From: Synaphobranchus kaupii
Lineage: Eukaryota > Chordata > Actinopteri > Anguilliformes > Synaphobranchidae
Assembly (NCBI GenBank): GCA_029718625.1
Contig: CM056380.1
Location: 19,099,923-19,163,922, forward strand
Reading direction: 5' to 3'
Length of the DNA stretch: 64,000 bases
Part shown: positions 33,401-47,200 of the stretch, piece after piece
How the letters are laid out: each line of letters opens with the position of its first letter
Numbering within the stretch: the stretch's first letter is position 1
Made by a program: the position numbers and the translations under genes
The notes under the pieces: generated by a model
What the model saw: the letters and a program-made list of their open reading frames with translations, nothing else
What the model was told of the DNA's origin: nothing
Databases searched by the model: none

Positions 33401-36400
33401 CTTCATCCAAAGTTCATTAGGCTACCTGCATAGTAGGCTAATATTGATTAATAACATACATACCGTTATTTTGCCTTAATGATGACACTAAATAGCCTAC
33501 AATAAAGCTGTCAGGTTCACAACCCATATGTTCACGCATATTTCCCCTTGTTTAATAATGTCCTGTTTATGGAAATGTGACCAACCTGTTTTACTCGTAG
33601 TGTAATCCTTTAAAACAATCCACTTTCCCAGGAAGACCGTGAAACGTGCGACTTACAGCAGGGGAAACAGAGAACATGCAGCGCACGTGCAGAGTATGGC
33701 ATTAAAATTTATTGTGAATTAATTGTGTAACGTGCTGCAAATTTGTTTTAGTTTCTAATTAGATGCTTAGTTCTCTTTAAAATCGTTTTGTTCAGTTATG
33801 GAATAACGGGGGAAATCAGCTGGGTTTTAAACGGTGAGAGTATGGAAACCTGGTCACTGTAATTTAAAAAATATGAAGGACGAAGAATAGCTAAGGTTAC
33901 AATTTAGTTAACAAACTAACAACATTTATCTCCGTTTTTTAACCATAGGCTATCGAAAAAAACCTTATGCACTGCGAATCCGCTGTAGCCTAGGCTATTT
34001 GAAAAACAATAAATGCAATATTCACTGGACAAGGTTTTGAACTTTTTTCAGTCACAAACCATTCTATTTACTTAAAGGCTGTATTCATAGATAAACAGAG
34101 CTGTATTGTAATGACATCTGAAGCGCATTTTCAGAACTTAAATGTCCGTCTATTGCCGTGCGCGAGTTTTTCATTGAATGACAATTCACGCATTAGGTGT
34201 AAATGACAATTTGCGCATTAGGCTTGATATAGGTGTCATCAGCTGCTTTTTAATGGATAGCCATTGTCCCGTACCATCGCACATCGCCTGGATGTTGATG
34301 GAGTGGGTTGAAAGCAATTTAATGTGCATGGCATTCCCCTTCGCTGAGGGAAAGGTAGGCTATGGACCCTTTTATTATTATGTATTTTTTGATATAGGCT
34401 ACACAATAATACTATTTCACATTGTAATCTTGATATTTTAATCATGCTTGTGCACACCCCTGTGTGTAACAGACAGGAGGATATGCGCATTGTGCACACG
34501 CCTTTGTAGACGCACTTATATGCGCCATTAAAATAACATGTATACAACAGCGACATGACTTTAGACCAGGTTAGTGGTGGTTCTAGCACAAGCGCTTTAT
34601 GCTGGCTCAAGATAGCAATACGCCAAAAAGAATCCTGGCCACTCCTCATCTTAAGACCAACACGCCCAAACGGCGCAAGAGTACATGCTAGTTAAACGGC
34701 GTGAGCGTTAGGCGTTATAATGAACCTACCGCCGGGTGTAAGATAGCAAAGACACTTGCGTTTGGGTTAGCGCCGCTTTGCGCCGGGTGTAAGATAGGGC
34801 CCAAGAGCTTTAACGAGGCTAGTGCACTAAAGAATGTGTCCTCAGATGACAGCTGTTACCGGGGATGAGCGCAGGTATGTGTTCCCCCAGGGCTCCCGGC
34901 AGCACATTGGCCAGCTCTGTGAGCAGAGAGAAACAGCCCTGCCTACACTTCATGCTCTTCTCTTTCAGCTGTCGGTGTAAAGCCTTCACCACTGTGGGAA
35001 CCTGAAAGACAACAAACCATAAGGTACCACATAAATTCCTGAAAGACACGTTTTGTTTTCTTTTTTTCTTCTTATTCTTCTTTTTGTGGATAGTTTGTGT
35101 ATTCTCCCCACATGGAGGGCACATACTGGAGGAATATAAAACAAATGGAAACAGCTGAATAACTGAATAATTAAATGCAACTGGGGCCTGGATTCAATCA
35201 ACATTTGTCTTTAGCTTCGCCATTAAATGCAAAAACTAGTGTTTTCTTTCGCAAACACATTTGGAAAAGTTAATTTACATTTATGTTTAGCCATTAAGTG
35301 GACACTCTTATCCAGATCAGCTGCACAAAAGTTGCACAAAACAATTAGGCAAAGAGCAGTAATGGCATTGATTTACAAGCGGCACAACATTCCATAATGC
35401 AAATCTACAACTCTAAGTGACATAGTAGGCACAAGAGCGAGTTTGAGGTTAGAGTGTTGTCAGTAGCATAGCTGTTTTGAGAGTATCGTGGTAAATGTAG
35501 CACAAGTATTTATGAGGGTATTTAACCCAAAGTAAGAAACAAAAATGCAGTTTGAACAGATGGGAGGTTCCATCTGCACTGGAATATGGACAGTGACTTG
35601 GCTGTTGTGATTGTTTTGGGGAGCTCATTCCTCTACTGGGGTCTAGAGTAGAGCAGAGACATATGCTGATTTAATCCAGGCATGGATTTCATTATGGTGA
35701 TGAATACCCTCTGAACAGAAATTTCTTTAAACCTGTTTTTCCTTTTTTTTTTTAGTGTGGAGAAAGCCAACCTGTTTCTTGAGCAGGGAGAGGGAGGGGT
35801 CCTCTTTGGTACCGGTGCTGAGCGTGGTTGGACCGCCCTGTGGGGGCCGGGTCTGCTTCAGGAGAGTTATGAAGGCCAGGAAGATGTCAGTCTTGACGTT
35901 CTCCTCGCGCTCCTTGAAGCGGGAGACCAGGGCGGGGGAGACGGACCCATACAGCTCCGGCAGGAGGTCCCTCCTGGTGCCGATGACGGCCTCCAGGCAC
36001 TTCACTGAGGAGCGGCGCACCTTCCAGCTCATGTCATCATCGTCGCTGTATTCATCGTCTGACTCTACGTATGCGGGGGGGGGGGTTAGGGTATAACCAC
36101 TAATAAGTGAAAGAGTATGGGGAAAAAGTGGGATTCATGTGCTCATTCAACAGCATTGTCTGCTATGCTTATTATCACAAAGTAAATCAAAGTCAAGCAA
36201 TCCTTTTGATAAGGATTGTAGTCAGTAAAGGCCCCATGGTACTTCTCCAAAAGAAGGGGTAGGGGTTTTAAACCCTGCCTCACTACACCTGATTGGTTAC
36301 ATAATCCTATGTATTCCCAATCCAATTTCATTCTTTAGGTCATCCCTGTAGAAGATAATTCAGTGCTCAGTTGTCCTACCTGGTTAAGTAACATTTAAAA

Positions 36401-39400
36401 ACATGGAAAAATAGTTGCTGCCCCATGTTTAAGATAATACATAAATGTAATTGACATACTCAAGGGCTTAGAATAAAAGTTTTGCAAAAGTCTTGCAACT
36501 TCCTTTTTTTTTTTCAAAAATAAGTGATTATATTAACATGGGAATGCTCTTTACTTTGTATTTTTTACAAAACATTCTCAAACATTCTACAATACAAAAC
36601 AATGCTAAAACATGGGAGTTCAAAATACTGAAGCTCGATATATTAAAACTCCACAAGCTATACATAGAACCTTGTACTTGTAAATCTTCATGTTTGTGCA
36701 GTTGTGCGGTTGTGTTCACGGAGCTCAGATAGGATTGATACGGTACCTTGGTCTTCATCGTCCCCATCTTCAGTTTCCATGGAGTCGTCCTGGTCATCGT
36801 CAGCATCGTAGTTGTAATTGGGGTCGTAGGTTATGTACTTCAGGCATAGCTTTATAACAGTGGGAATGTGAGGTGACATCTCCTTCGGACACCTTTCGCA
36901 AATGAGATGCAATTTTTATCGTATATACTTTCTACTGACATTTGCACCAGTCAAATTAACCACAGCACTAATCCACTGCACAACTGTAAATACACAATCA
37001 ACTGTTTGACTGTTACATTATATACAGTGCAAGGTATTTGGACAGTGACACATTTTTTGTTGTTTTGGCTCTGTACTCCAGCACATTGGATTTGAAATGG
37101 AACACTGACTATGAGGTTAAAGTGCAAAAGTCTTTAAAGCTGAAAGTCTGCACTTTTACCTCATAGGCCCAATCTCAGTGTCCGCCCCTTACACCCTCAC
37201 AGACTTTGAGGTGCGCTCCCGACAAGTCCGCGAGGGCTCAAGGCTGTCCCACTGTAAAATCGGCAAGTGCGTGAGGGCTCTGTCGTGGACTTTTCGAGCC
37301 CTTCTAGCAGGTATACGAAGTGGATTCTGTCAATACAAACAATAACCAGTCCTCGTATGTATTTGTTTCTGTGTAATTTAAATTATACGATTAAAATTGT
37401 ACTATTTTCTTCAATGTTGTTAGCAAGCTACCAGAAAAGACTAGCAAAATGTTGGCAGGTCGGTTTGTTTACCATAGATATATACTCAGTGGCGTAACAT
37501 CGGCTGTAAAATAGGCCTTCGGTAACCTTACCTTTATACGGATATTACTCTCAACCTGTTTCCACTTACAGTTCTTAATTATCAATCAAGCAATTCATTA
37601 ACTGAATAACAAACATCAATGAATATATCAAGTTTTTCTGTAGTATTTTTCTTCGCTTCATAAAATGGGTAGCACTTAAATATACAGTGAGCACCATAAT
37701 TCATTGAACAGTGACACATTTTTTGTTAGTTTGGATCTGTACTCTACTCTGTCATTATTTAATCCTCATGCTTATCAATTTGACTAATTCATTTTTAAAA
37801 AAGTATTTAAATTTATTAAAATTAATAGTACCTGCCATCCATATCGAAATTTTATTTAAAAGGTTTGAGATCTTCACTGTAAAGTCATGACGATAATGAC
37901 TCATGACATGGAAATTCAGACACTTCTGGAAAAAAGTGCACTGCATGGTTATTACTTATCTTTGATCTTACGTAACTATAATGTGAATACTTCTCACATT
38001 AAATTAACGTGTCTGAACTTATAACAATCGTAATAGTTTGCAACTTGTCCAATCACGTTTCCGTCCAGACATCCCATTATCAGAGCTTGTATGGAATTAT
38101 CACCCCATGGGAGCACAGAGCAACTAACAAACACATTTCACCACTATTTGGACTCATATCATGGCCAGGTAACTACACAACCGAAAGTTCTACCAAAGTT
38201 CAGTTGTGCTTTTAAGTGGTTCTTGGGGTTCATAAAGTTTGGGATCCACAGCAGTAGTGCTCTCATTTTGGCATAATTTGGGAGTCATGTCATTAGATCA
38301 CAATCTTTGGTGACTGCTCTGGGATTTTGGGGACGGCCAGCTTTACCTGCGGACAAATGCTTCAAAAGCCTGAAAGCAGTACTCCCTCAGTTCATCATCC
38401 TCCACATTGCAGAACTTCACCACCTTCGGGACGATCTTCTCCAAATGCTCACCTGTGACAAAGGGCCGATCAAAAAGGCAGCAGAGTGAATTTTTGTTTC
38501 TACATAATGCTGCCCTCTGTGGGTCATTTTGGAGTATTGCACCCTGTTCCAGTCTGAGCGTCTGTTCTGTTTATTGTGGGCCAATTTGAACATAAAACAG
38601 TAGCTAATATATTGCAATGTTAAAATCAAGGGTTAACTAGAGCACAGTATTGTGCATTAACACAATAGCATGCATAGGAAAATACCAATTCATGCTCCTA
38701 CTTGGTTCCATTTTAAAATGATCTTTTTATGATGAATCCATCTTGAGATAAGCTATAAAATATGGGATCCGATTCATTTTGAGATCTACAACCTAATCTG
38801 AACCAGATTTAATTGCTGATTGTGGAGTCCCATCTGGCTACAGTAGTGACAGATAGGATGAAGTGATCAATCACTAAAATAATGAATTGTGAACCTCTTC
38901 ATGGACAAGGCCCACAGGAGCGCGGAGGAGAGAGGAACGCTTCTAACCAATTACAGATTGATGAATTCCCTTAAACACCAACAATCCAAGAAGAGGCATC
39001 TTTGACATTTCTGATCTGAAGGTGGCTAATCCAGTCAACATAAAGCATTCAGCATGATACATATTCAGAAGACCATCGTGACAGACAGATATCCTCAAGC
39101 TTTGAAATATCTCTGCCATACCTGCCGTTCTTGCAATGCCTGAAGGATACAAAGTCAAAATGTCTTACTTGAATTTCTTTTTCACGTCGACACAGCCATT
39201 TGACTTTTGCTTTGCGAGGAGTTTTACAGTGTTTGTTCAAAACCCAGTGAGTACTACATTTCCAGTTAAGTTCAGGAAACCAACTGAAATTCAATTCAGA
39301 GTCCATTTCATTTGTAATATGGTCTTGGCTCTGTTTTTGTATGATGTATGCCTCTCTGCCACCTGCACAGCATCCCACACCTCCAGAGTTTTGATTTATT

Positions 39401-42400
39401 TTATAGATATGATATTTACATTAATTTATCAGACAAGTCTTATCCAGTGGGAATTTATGATGGAGGGGAGTGCATTTACCTGAGGAATAGTGCCAGACCT
39501 GGCTAACAACAACCCCAAACCAGCGTGTATATATGCATCATCACTGAAGAATGATAACAAGGAACGAAAACTGAATACATACAGATTACATCCATAACAA
39601 GCCCTAAGAACAGCATAAAACATAAAAATACCTTAACCTGAATGCGCACAAAAAGTGTGAGTGCTATAGGGTGGGGAAAAGAGGCGAGCCAACATGGGTC
39701 TTCAGACGACATCAGATACTGTACATTTATCTGAGGAATATTTTATATGTAGTGTATTGTGGCCCCTCCCTGGCCCGTGCCTGCCTTACCCACTCTGTGG
39801 CCCCCCTGCCTGCTGACGGTGGCCAGGCACTGGATGTAGGTGCGGGTGGAAGAGGTGGGTTGTCCACGGGCGAGCTCTGTGAGCAGGTGTTCGGTCAGCT
39901 GGGTGAAGAGGGCAGGACTGCAGCTGGGCACCAGGTGGCCCAGGGCGATTATGGCCCTCTTCCTCACCGCCAGGCGGGGGCTGGTCAGCTGAGGGAGCAG
40001 GCTGTTCAGGATGGAGGGGTGGAAGCTCACCAGGGTGCCGCTCAGCCTGCAGGGGGGAGGGGGGTGGGTCAGTGGGAGAGTGTGTCAGTGGGCAAGTGGG
40101 AGAGTGGGTCAGTGTATGAGTGGGAGAGTGGGTCAGTGGATCAGTGGGAAAGTGGGTCAATGGGGGAGTGGAGAGTGGGTCATTGGGGGAGTGGGAAAGT
40201 GGATCAGTGGGAGAGCGGATCAGTGGGAGAGTGGAGAGTGTGTCAGTAGGAGAGTGGGTCAGTGGGAGAGCGAGTCAGTGGGGGAGTGGGAGAGCGAGTC
40301 AGTTGGTCAGAGGGAGAGTGGATCAGTGGGGGAGTGGGAGAGTGTGTCAGTGGGGGAGTGGAGAGTGGGTCAGTGGGAGAGCGAGTCAGTGGGGGAGTGG
40401 GAGAGTGGGTCATTGGGGGAGTGGAGAGTAGATCAGTGGAAGGGCGAGTCAGTTGGTCAGAGGGAGAGTGGATCAGTGGGGGAGTGGGAGAGTGTGTCAG
40501 TGGGGGAGTGGAGAGTGGGTCAGTGGGAGAGCGTATAGCCCCTCACACTCTACCTGGAGAGGCTGACTCACAAGGGCTCCACAGTGCAAGCTTTAAGAAT
40601 GAGGGCCTATGCACCATAATTGGGACATCCCTCTGAATATTCACTGCAGTGAGTAGTAATGTTATTTAGTAATGTTATAGGCCCTTCTAATCTATGAGAT
40701 AAGGAGCAGCTGTTCCAGTCCTAATGCAATTCTGTGGTGTCCTGGTTTAAATGTGGAGTTGGTTTGGTGACGATCACAGGTAGCCTTGACATGCAGTGAA
40801 ACAGGATTGGGACGATTGCTGGTAGTCCCGACATGCAGTGAACAGGATTGGGACGATCACAGGTAGCCTTGACATGCAGTGAAACAGGATTGGGACGATC
40901 GTTGGTAGTCCCGACATGCAGTGAACTTGTTTGGGACGATCACAGGTAGCCTTGACATGCAGTGAAACAGGATTGGGAGGATCGTTGGTAGTCCCGACAT
41001 GCAGTGAAACAGGATTGGGACGATCACAGGTAGCCTCGACATGCAGTGATAATAACAGGATTGGGAGGATCGCTGGTAGTCCCGACATGCAGGGAAACAG
41101 GATTGGGACGATCGCAGATAGCCTCGACATTCAGTGAAACAGGATTGGGGCGATCACTGGTAGTCCACTCATGCAGTGAAACAGGATTGGGGCGATCGCT
41201 GGTAGTCCTCTCATGCAGTGAAACAGGATTGGGATGATCGCTGGTAGCCCTCTCATGCAGTGAAACAGGATTGGGGCGATCGCTGGTAGTCCTCTCATGC
41301 AGTGAAACAGGATTGGGGCGATCGCTGGTAGTCCTCTCATGCAGTGAAACAGGATTGGGGCGATCGCTGGTAGTCCTCTCATGCAGTGAAACAGGATTAG
41401 GATGATCGCTGGTAGCCCTCTCATGCAGTGAAACAGGATTGGGGTGATCGCTGGTAGTCCTCTCATGCAGTGAAACAGGATTGGAGCGATCGCTGGTAGT
41501 CCTCTCCTGCAGTGAAACAGGATTGGGGCGATCGCTGGTAGTCCTCTCATGCAGTGAAACAGGATTGGAATGATCGCAGGTAGCCCGACCGGCCTGATAC
41601 CTGGCCAGCATGTCAGACAGGATGTCCAGGGCCTCCAGCTGCACGGACACGTCCTCCTGTTTCCCCAGAGCGCCCATCAGCTGGGTGGTGATTTTTTTAC
41701 AAACGCTGGCAGTCAGAGTCAAGCCTGCAACCCCCACAATGCTTTCAATAACAATCCTGAGCTGAAGTATCCAAGCCAGGGATACAAACAATTACAATAC
41801 AATGGCTAATCAAGAGCGGAGACTTACAGGGTTCTCTCCGCAGATAGCACAGGTGTGATATATTAAGTTTTAGAATTTTCATCTTTGTTGCATCTATGTT
41901 AGTTTTAACATGATAAAAAAAGTGATTCCATGGGCCCTATCTTACACCCGGTGCAAAGCGGCGCTAACCCAAAGGCAAGTGTCTTTGCTATCTTACACCC
42001 GGCGCTAGGTTCATTATAACGCCTAACGCTTACATCCTTTAACTACCATGTATTCTTGCGCTCGTTGCAAGTGAACTGGGCATGTTGGTCTTAAAATGAA
42101 GTGTGGCCAGGATTATTTTTGGCGTATTGCTATCTTGAGCCAGCAGAAAGCGCTTGCGCTAGAACCACCATAAACCTGGTCTAAAGTCATGTCGCAGTTG
42201 TTTACATGTTATTTTAATGGCGCATATAAGTGCGTCTACATAGGCGTGTGCACAACGCGCGTACCCTCCTGTCTGTTACACACAGGGGCGCGCATAAGCA
42301 TGACTAAAATATCTAGATCACAATGTGAAATATTATTATTGTGTATGCTATATCAAAAATGCATAATAATAAAAGGTTCCATAGGTCCACATACCTTTCC

Positions 42401-44186
42401 CTCAGTGAAGGGAAACAATGCCACATTACATTGCTCTCAGCCCACTCCATCAACATCCAGGCGATGTGCGATGGTATGGGACAATGGCTATCCATTAGAA
42501 AGGAGCTGATAACACCTATATCAAGCCTAATGCGCGAATTGTCATTTGCACCTAATGCGTGAATTGTCATTCAATGGAAAACTCGCGCACTGCAATATTT
42601 GAATTTGAGTTCTGAAAATGGGCTTCAGATATCATTACAATACAGCAATGTTTATCTAGGAATACAGCCTGTAAGTAAATAGAATGGTTTGTGACTGAAA
42701 AAAGTTCTAAACCTTGTCCAGTGAATATTGCTTTTATTGTTTTTCAAATAGCCTAGGCTACAGCAGACTCGCTGTGCATAAGGTTTTTTCGATAGCCTAT
42801 GGTTAAAAAACGGAGATAAATGTCATCATGTTAACTGAATTGTAACCTTAGCTATTCTTCGTCCTTCATATTTTTTAAATTACAGTGACAAGGTTTCCAT
42901 ACCCTCAGCTTATTAAAACCCAGCTGATTTCACCTGTTATTCCATAACTGAACAAAATATTTTAAAGAGAATTAAGTGTCTAATTAGAAACGAAATTTGC
43001 AGCACGTTACACAATTCATTTACAAATAATTTTAATTCCATTATCTGCATGTGCGCTTTACAGGAGCAGGTGTGTTTCCCCTACTGTAAATCGCACTTTT
43101 CACGGTCTTCCTGGGAAACTGGATCGTTTTAAATTATTACGCTACCAGTAAAACAGGTTGGTCACATTTCCATAAGCAGGAAATTATAAAACAAGGGAGA
43201 ATATGCTGAACCTATGGGTTGCCAACCTGACAGATGTATTGTATTTAGTGTCATTATTAAGGCAAAATAACGTTATTTATGTTATTAATCAAAATTAGAA
43301 TGCAGGTAGCCTAATGAACTTTGGATGAAGCTTGAACATGAGTTTGTTGCATAATCAAACGAAATTCGTTAAACAAGCAGGCTAATTTGGCGTTTTCTAA
43401 GGTGAGACGGAAGCAATTGGTCGCTTATTCTCAGCGGTTGCAGGTGCTTTTAACGAAATTTAACCGCATATATTTTGTAAACAGCACTGTCAGGAATTAC
43501 CGGGAACTCATAATGGTTAACCCGAATAATATTGATCATAGGCTACTATTGACCCATATAGCCTATTCCTTGATCGCACTAAACACGCACGAGCATGTCT
43601 GTTTCGCCATCATAAGCAATCCGCCAAGGTGGAAAAGCAGGCTTTTAAGGGAATGGGATATGACATTTTGATTGGTTTATTGCATGTCACGCCCAAGACA
43701 CACCTATAATTAATGAAGAGACTAGGTTCAGCCCAGTTGCACCTTGTGCCCAAAAAACACGCCGTTAAAATAGCAAAAGTGGACTTGGACACACCCTAAA
43801 TGGACTTAGCGCCATGTGCTTAGACCAAGCGCCAAGATCGCCAAGACAGGGCCCCATGTGTTTAATCTGTTGTAGAGCAAAAATACATGACAAAAAGCAC
43901 TTCCATGCTTATAAATAATTCCTGAGTTAGATATGGGGTTTATAACTGCATAATTGTCAGCCCTGGTAATGTAAGTGCCATATGATGAAGACAGTGATGT
44001 GATGAAGATAACTGACCTGCGGAGGAAGAGGGCAGCTCAGCGATGACTGTTTTCAGGCCCATGCTGGAGATGTCTCTGAGCTGCTCTTTTTCAGACATCA
44101 TGTTAGAGCACAAAGTATCAACCATGGTCTCCACCTGATACTCCTTTACCTTACTCACCAAAGGGCCTAAACTACACACACACACA

Positions 44187-44237
<51 letters not shown>

Positions 44238-44248
44238 GCACACGCGCA

Positions 44249-44279
<31 letters not shown>

Positions 44280-47200
44280 GCACGCACATGCACGCACACA
44301 CACGCACACACACGCACACACATGCACACGCACACACACACACACCACACACACATATGCACACACAGATACACACACATACACAGCACAGAGACACACA
44401 CACACAGTGCAGAGACACAGATATACACAGACAATTTAGTCAGTACAGCTCAGTACAGTAACTGTGCGTTACTGCAAACCACTCAATATCAATAATAAAT
44501 TATCTTTCATAGGTATATTCCACTGTTACATAGGAACACAGAGAACAGGGATATACCATATTACAGTTTTTTTTTAATCGACTTGGTAATATTCTCACAA
44601 GTATGTGGTAAAATTTCACAACTCTTAGTACAAAACTCTAAATATATCATCAAAAAGGCTATTTTTTTTCAAAACATTAAGCACAATTTCAATTGACTAT
44701 GCACAAAACACAAAATGACACAGTAACTTTTTCACCTAACTTAATCAGTGTTTCATCTAGACTAGATATAACTTTCATATAAAGCTAAGTTATTGCCTTT
44801 CACAAGCAATGCTCAGAATACTTTTCATATGATAACTTTAAATTTGTTTAAATACATTTGCACGTCACTTAATCAAACTGCTCTTAATGGTTAATCACTT
44901 AACCATTTGCTAAAACCTATACATTTTAAACCGTTTCTAATATATATGGATTTTGAGAACTACAGAAACAAAAATGTGTGTTTGTTAAAGATAAACATCT
45001 AAATTACATGTATGATGCAAGATGACCATGCTAATGCAACGCTTTATTGCTAATTGATTTACCGCAATTTGTCACCATATACATAAAAGGGGGTGTGAAC
45101 AGCTATTTCCATAGATAGTGTGGTAGGACATAGGCCACTACTTGGATCCGACAATGCAGAACATCACATTGTGTTTCACAATGAAATTGAGCAGGCCTGT
45201 CAAGGTGAAGGAGTCACCTATGTTATTGTGTGGGTCGGGACAATGCCAGGGTCCACCACGTGGTTCAGGCATGATTTTGGGCCCATCCCTGATTTGTGAC
45301 CCTATACCTGCCCCACATACTCTCCTTTCCTCAACCCAATTGTGCATTTATTTTCGCATGGAGCATGGTGTGCGATTGCCGTTCCCATGATTTTCAGCAC
45401 TTCTAAGGGCAATTTGAAACACGTATCTTGCATTGTTTGCTGTTTGATTGACTGATCGTTAAAAAGATATCATTATATTGTGTTTTGGTGATTAAACCAA
45501 TGTTCTCATTGCATTTCACAATAAACTTATATTTTGAATCAATGGTTGTGTGATTAGATATACACTGCCTGGCCAAAAAAAAAGTTGCACACTCTAATAT
45601 TTAGTTGGACCGCCTTTAGCTTGATTACGGCGCACATTGTTCGTGGCATTGTTTTGACAACCTTATGCAACTTCACAACATTTATTTCCGTCCAGAGTTG
45701 CATTTATTTTTGACCTAGATCTTGTATTGATGACGGGAGAGTCAAACCACTCCGTAAAGTCTCCTCCAGCACATCCAAAAGACTTTCAATGGGGTTACGG
45801 TCAGGACTCTGGTGGCCAATTCATGTGTGAAAATGATTCCTCATGCTCCCTGAACCACTCTTTCACAATTTGAGCCCGATGAATCTTGGCATTGTCGTGC
45901 TGGAATATGCCCATTGATAGGATAACCTGCTCATTCAGTACATTCAGGTACTCAGCTGACTTAATTTTATTGCTGCATAACGTTGCTGAGCCTAGACCTG
46001 ACCAATTGAAGCAACCCCAGATCATAACACTGCCTCCAGAAGCTTGTACAGTGGGCACTATGCATGACAGGTGCAACGGCGACTTTTTTTTTGGCCAGGC
46101 AGTGTATGTTTACAATCCAAATGAATGCACAATGACGTGTTTTGAATGAAAGACTGGCTGTGTTACAAGTGCGACCAATTTTATACTAAGAGTTGTGAAA
46201 ATATACCACATACTTGTGAAAATAGTACCAAGCCGATTAAAAAAAAATGTAAATTAGAACACATACTTGGGACAGAAATGTAAACATGGACACGATCTAA
46301 GATTTAACAGGAAAAGCATGATTACCCAAGAATCCTAACATTTCAAGAGATTATTGTCATAGGGTTCTGTCTGCAGATATGACATGTGTGGCACTATTTT
46401 GTGCTGCGTCCATGTTTTTCGATTTTGTCACATTAACAGCATATTTAATTTTGAAAATTCCAGAGAGAGCGCTATAATTTTAGCTGAAGTGGCTGTGGGT
46501 TTGGGGTGCGGACGTTTCCGAAAAGGGGTGGGCGTCTTCTCACCACTTGACTGCAAGGTTCTGCACCTCTCCATTCTTGTCCTCCAGTAGCTTCAGCAGC
46601 ATGGCCACCACCTTCCTCTCACTGTCCTCGTCCAGCTTAATGGAGTCCTTCTGCAGCTCCATCATCAGGTCATTGGTGGCCATGAACCTGGGCGTCAGCA
46701 CAGACATTTTTACGAACATTTACATTATATTACATTACATTATAGGCATTTAGCAGACGCTCTTATCCAGAGCGACTTACACATCTTTTTTTTTTAACAT
46801 ATTATCCATTTATACAGCTGGATATATACTGAAGCGATTCAGGTTAAGTACCTTGCTCAAGGGTACCTTAATGTGAGTATGGAGCATGTGAAGCATCCAT
46901 TCCCCTATATACTGCACTTGCAATCTGCTTGGCTCAAACCTTATAGTAAAAACCATGCTGATCACTGTGCTACTGCATTCTTCTCTCATGACTGTTTACT
47001 CCCCTTTGCTTTGGAATTGGTGGCATTTATGGTAACGTTTAGGGGCAGACATTTTTGGGTTGGTATTGGGATTCAAACGTTTACTGCCATTGCAAAAATA
47101 TTTGTGTGACATTGAGTAGCTGGAAATTCTAGCTATTTCCTGCACTTCCAGAACTACTCTCTTTTTCTAAAAGAAAAAGAAAAAAGTTATTTGCTGCTCA

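Noticed and set aside
40011..40636. Gly/Ser/Val/Trp-rich frames (WESGSVG type)
   Set aside because: Translation of the GTGGGAGAGTGGGTCA minisatellite, on the strand opposite cand2.
44167..44434. Cys/Val/Arg-rich open frames of 77-164 codons
   Set aside because: Produced by reading the CA/CGCA microsatellite; only the cand2 exon 3 portion is genuine.
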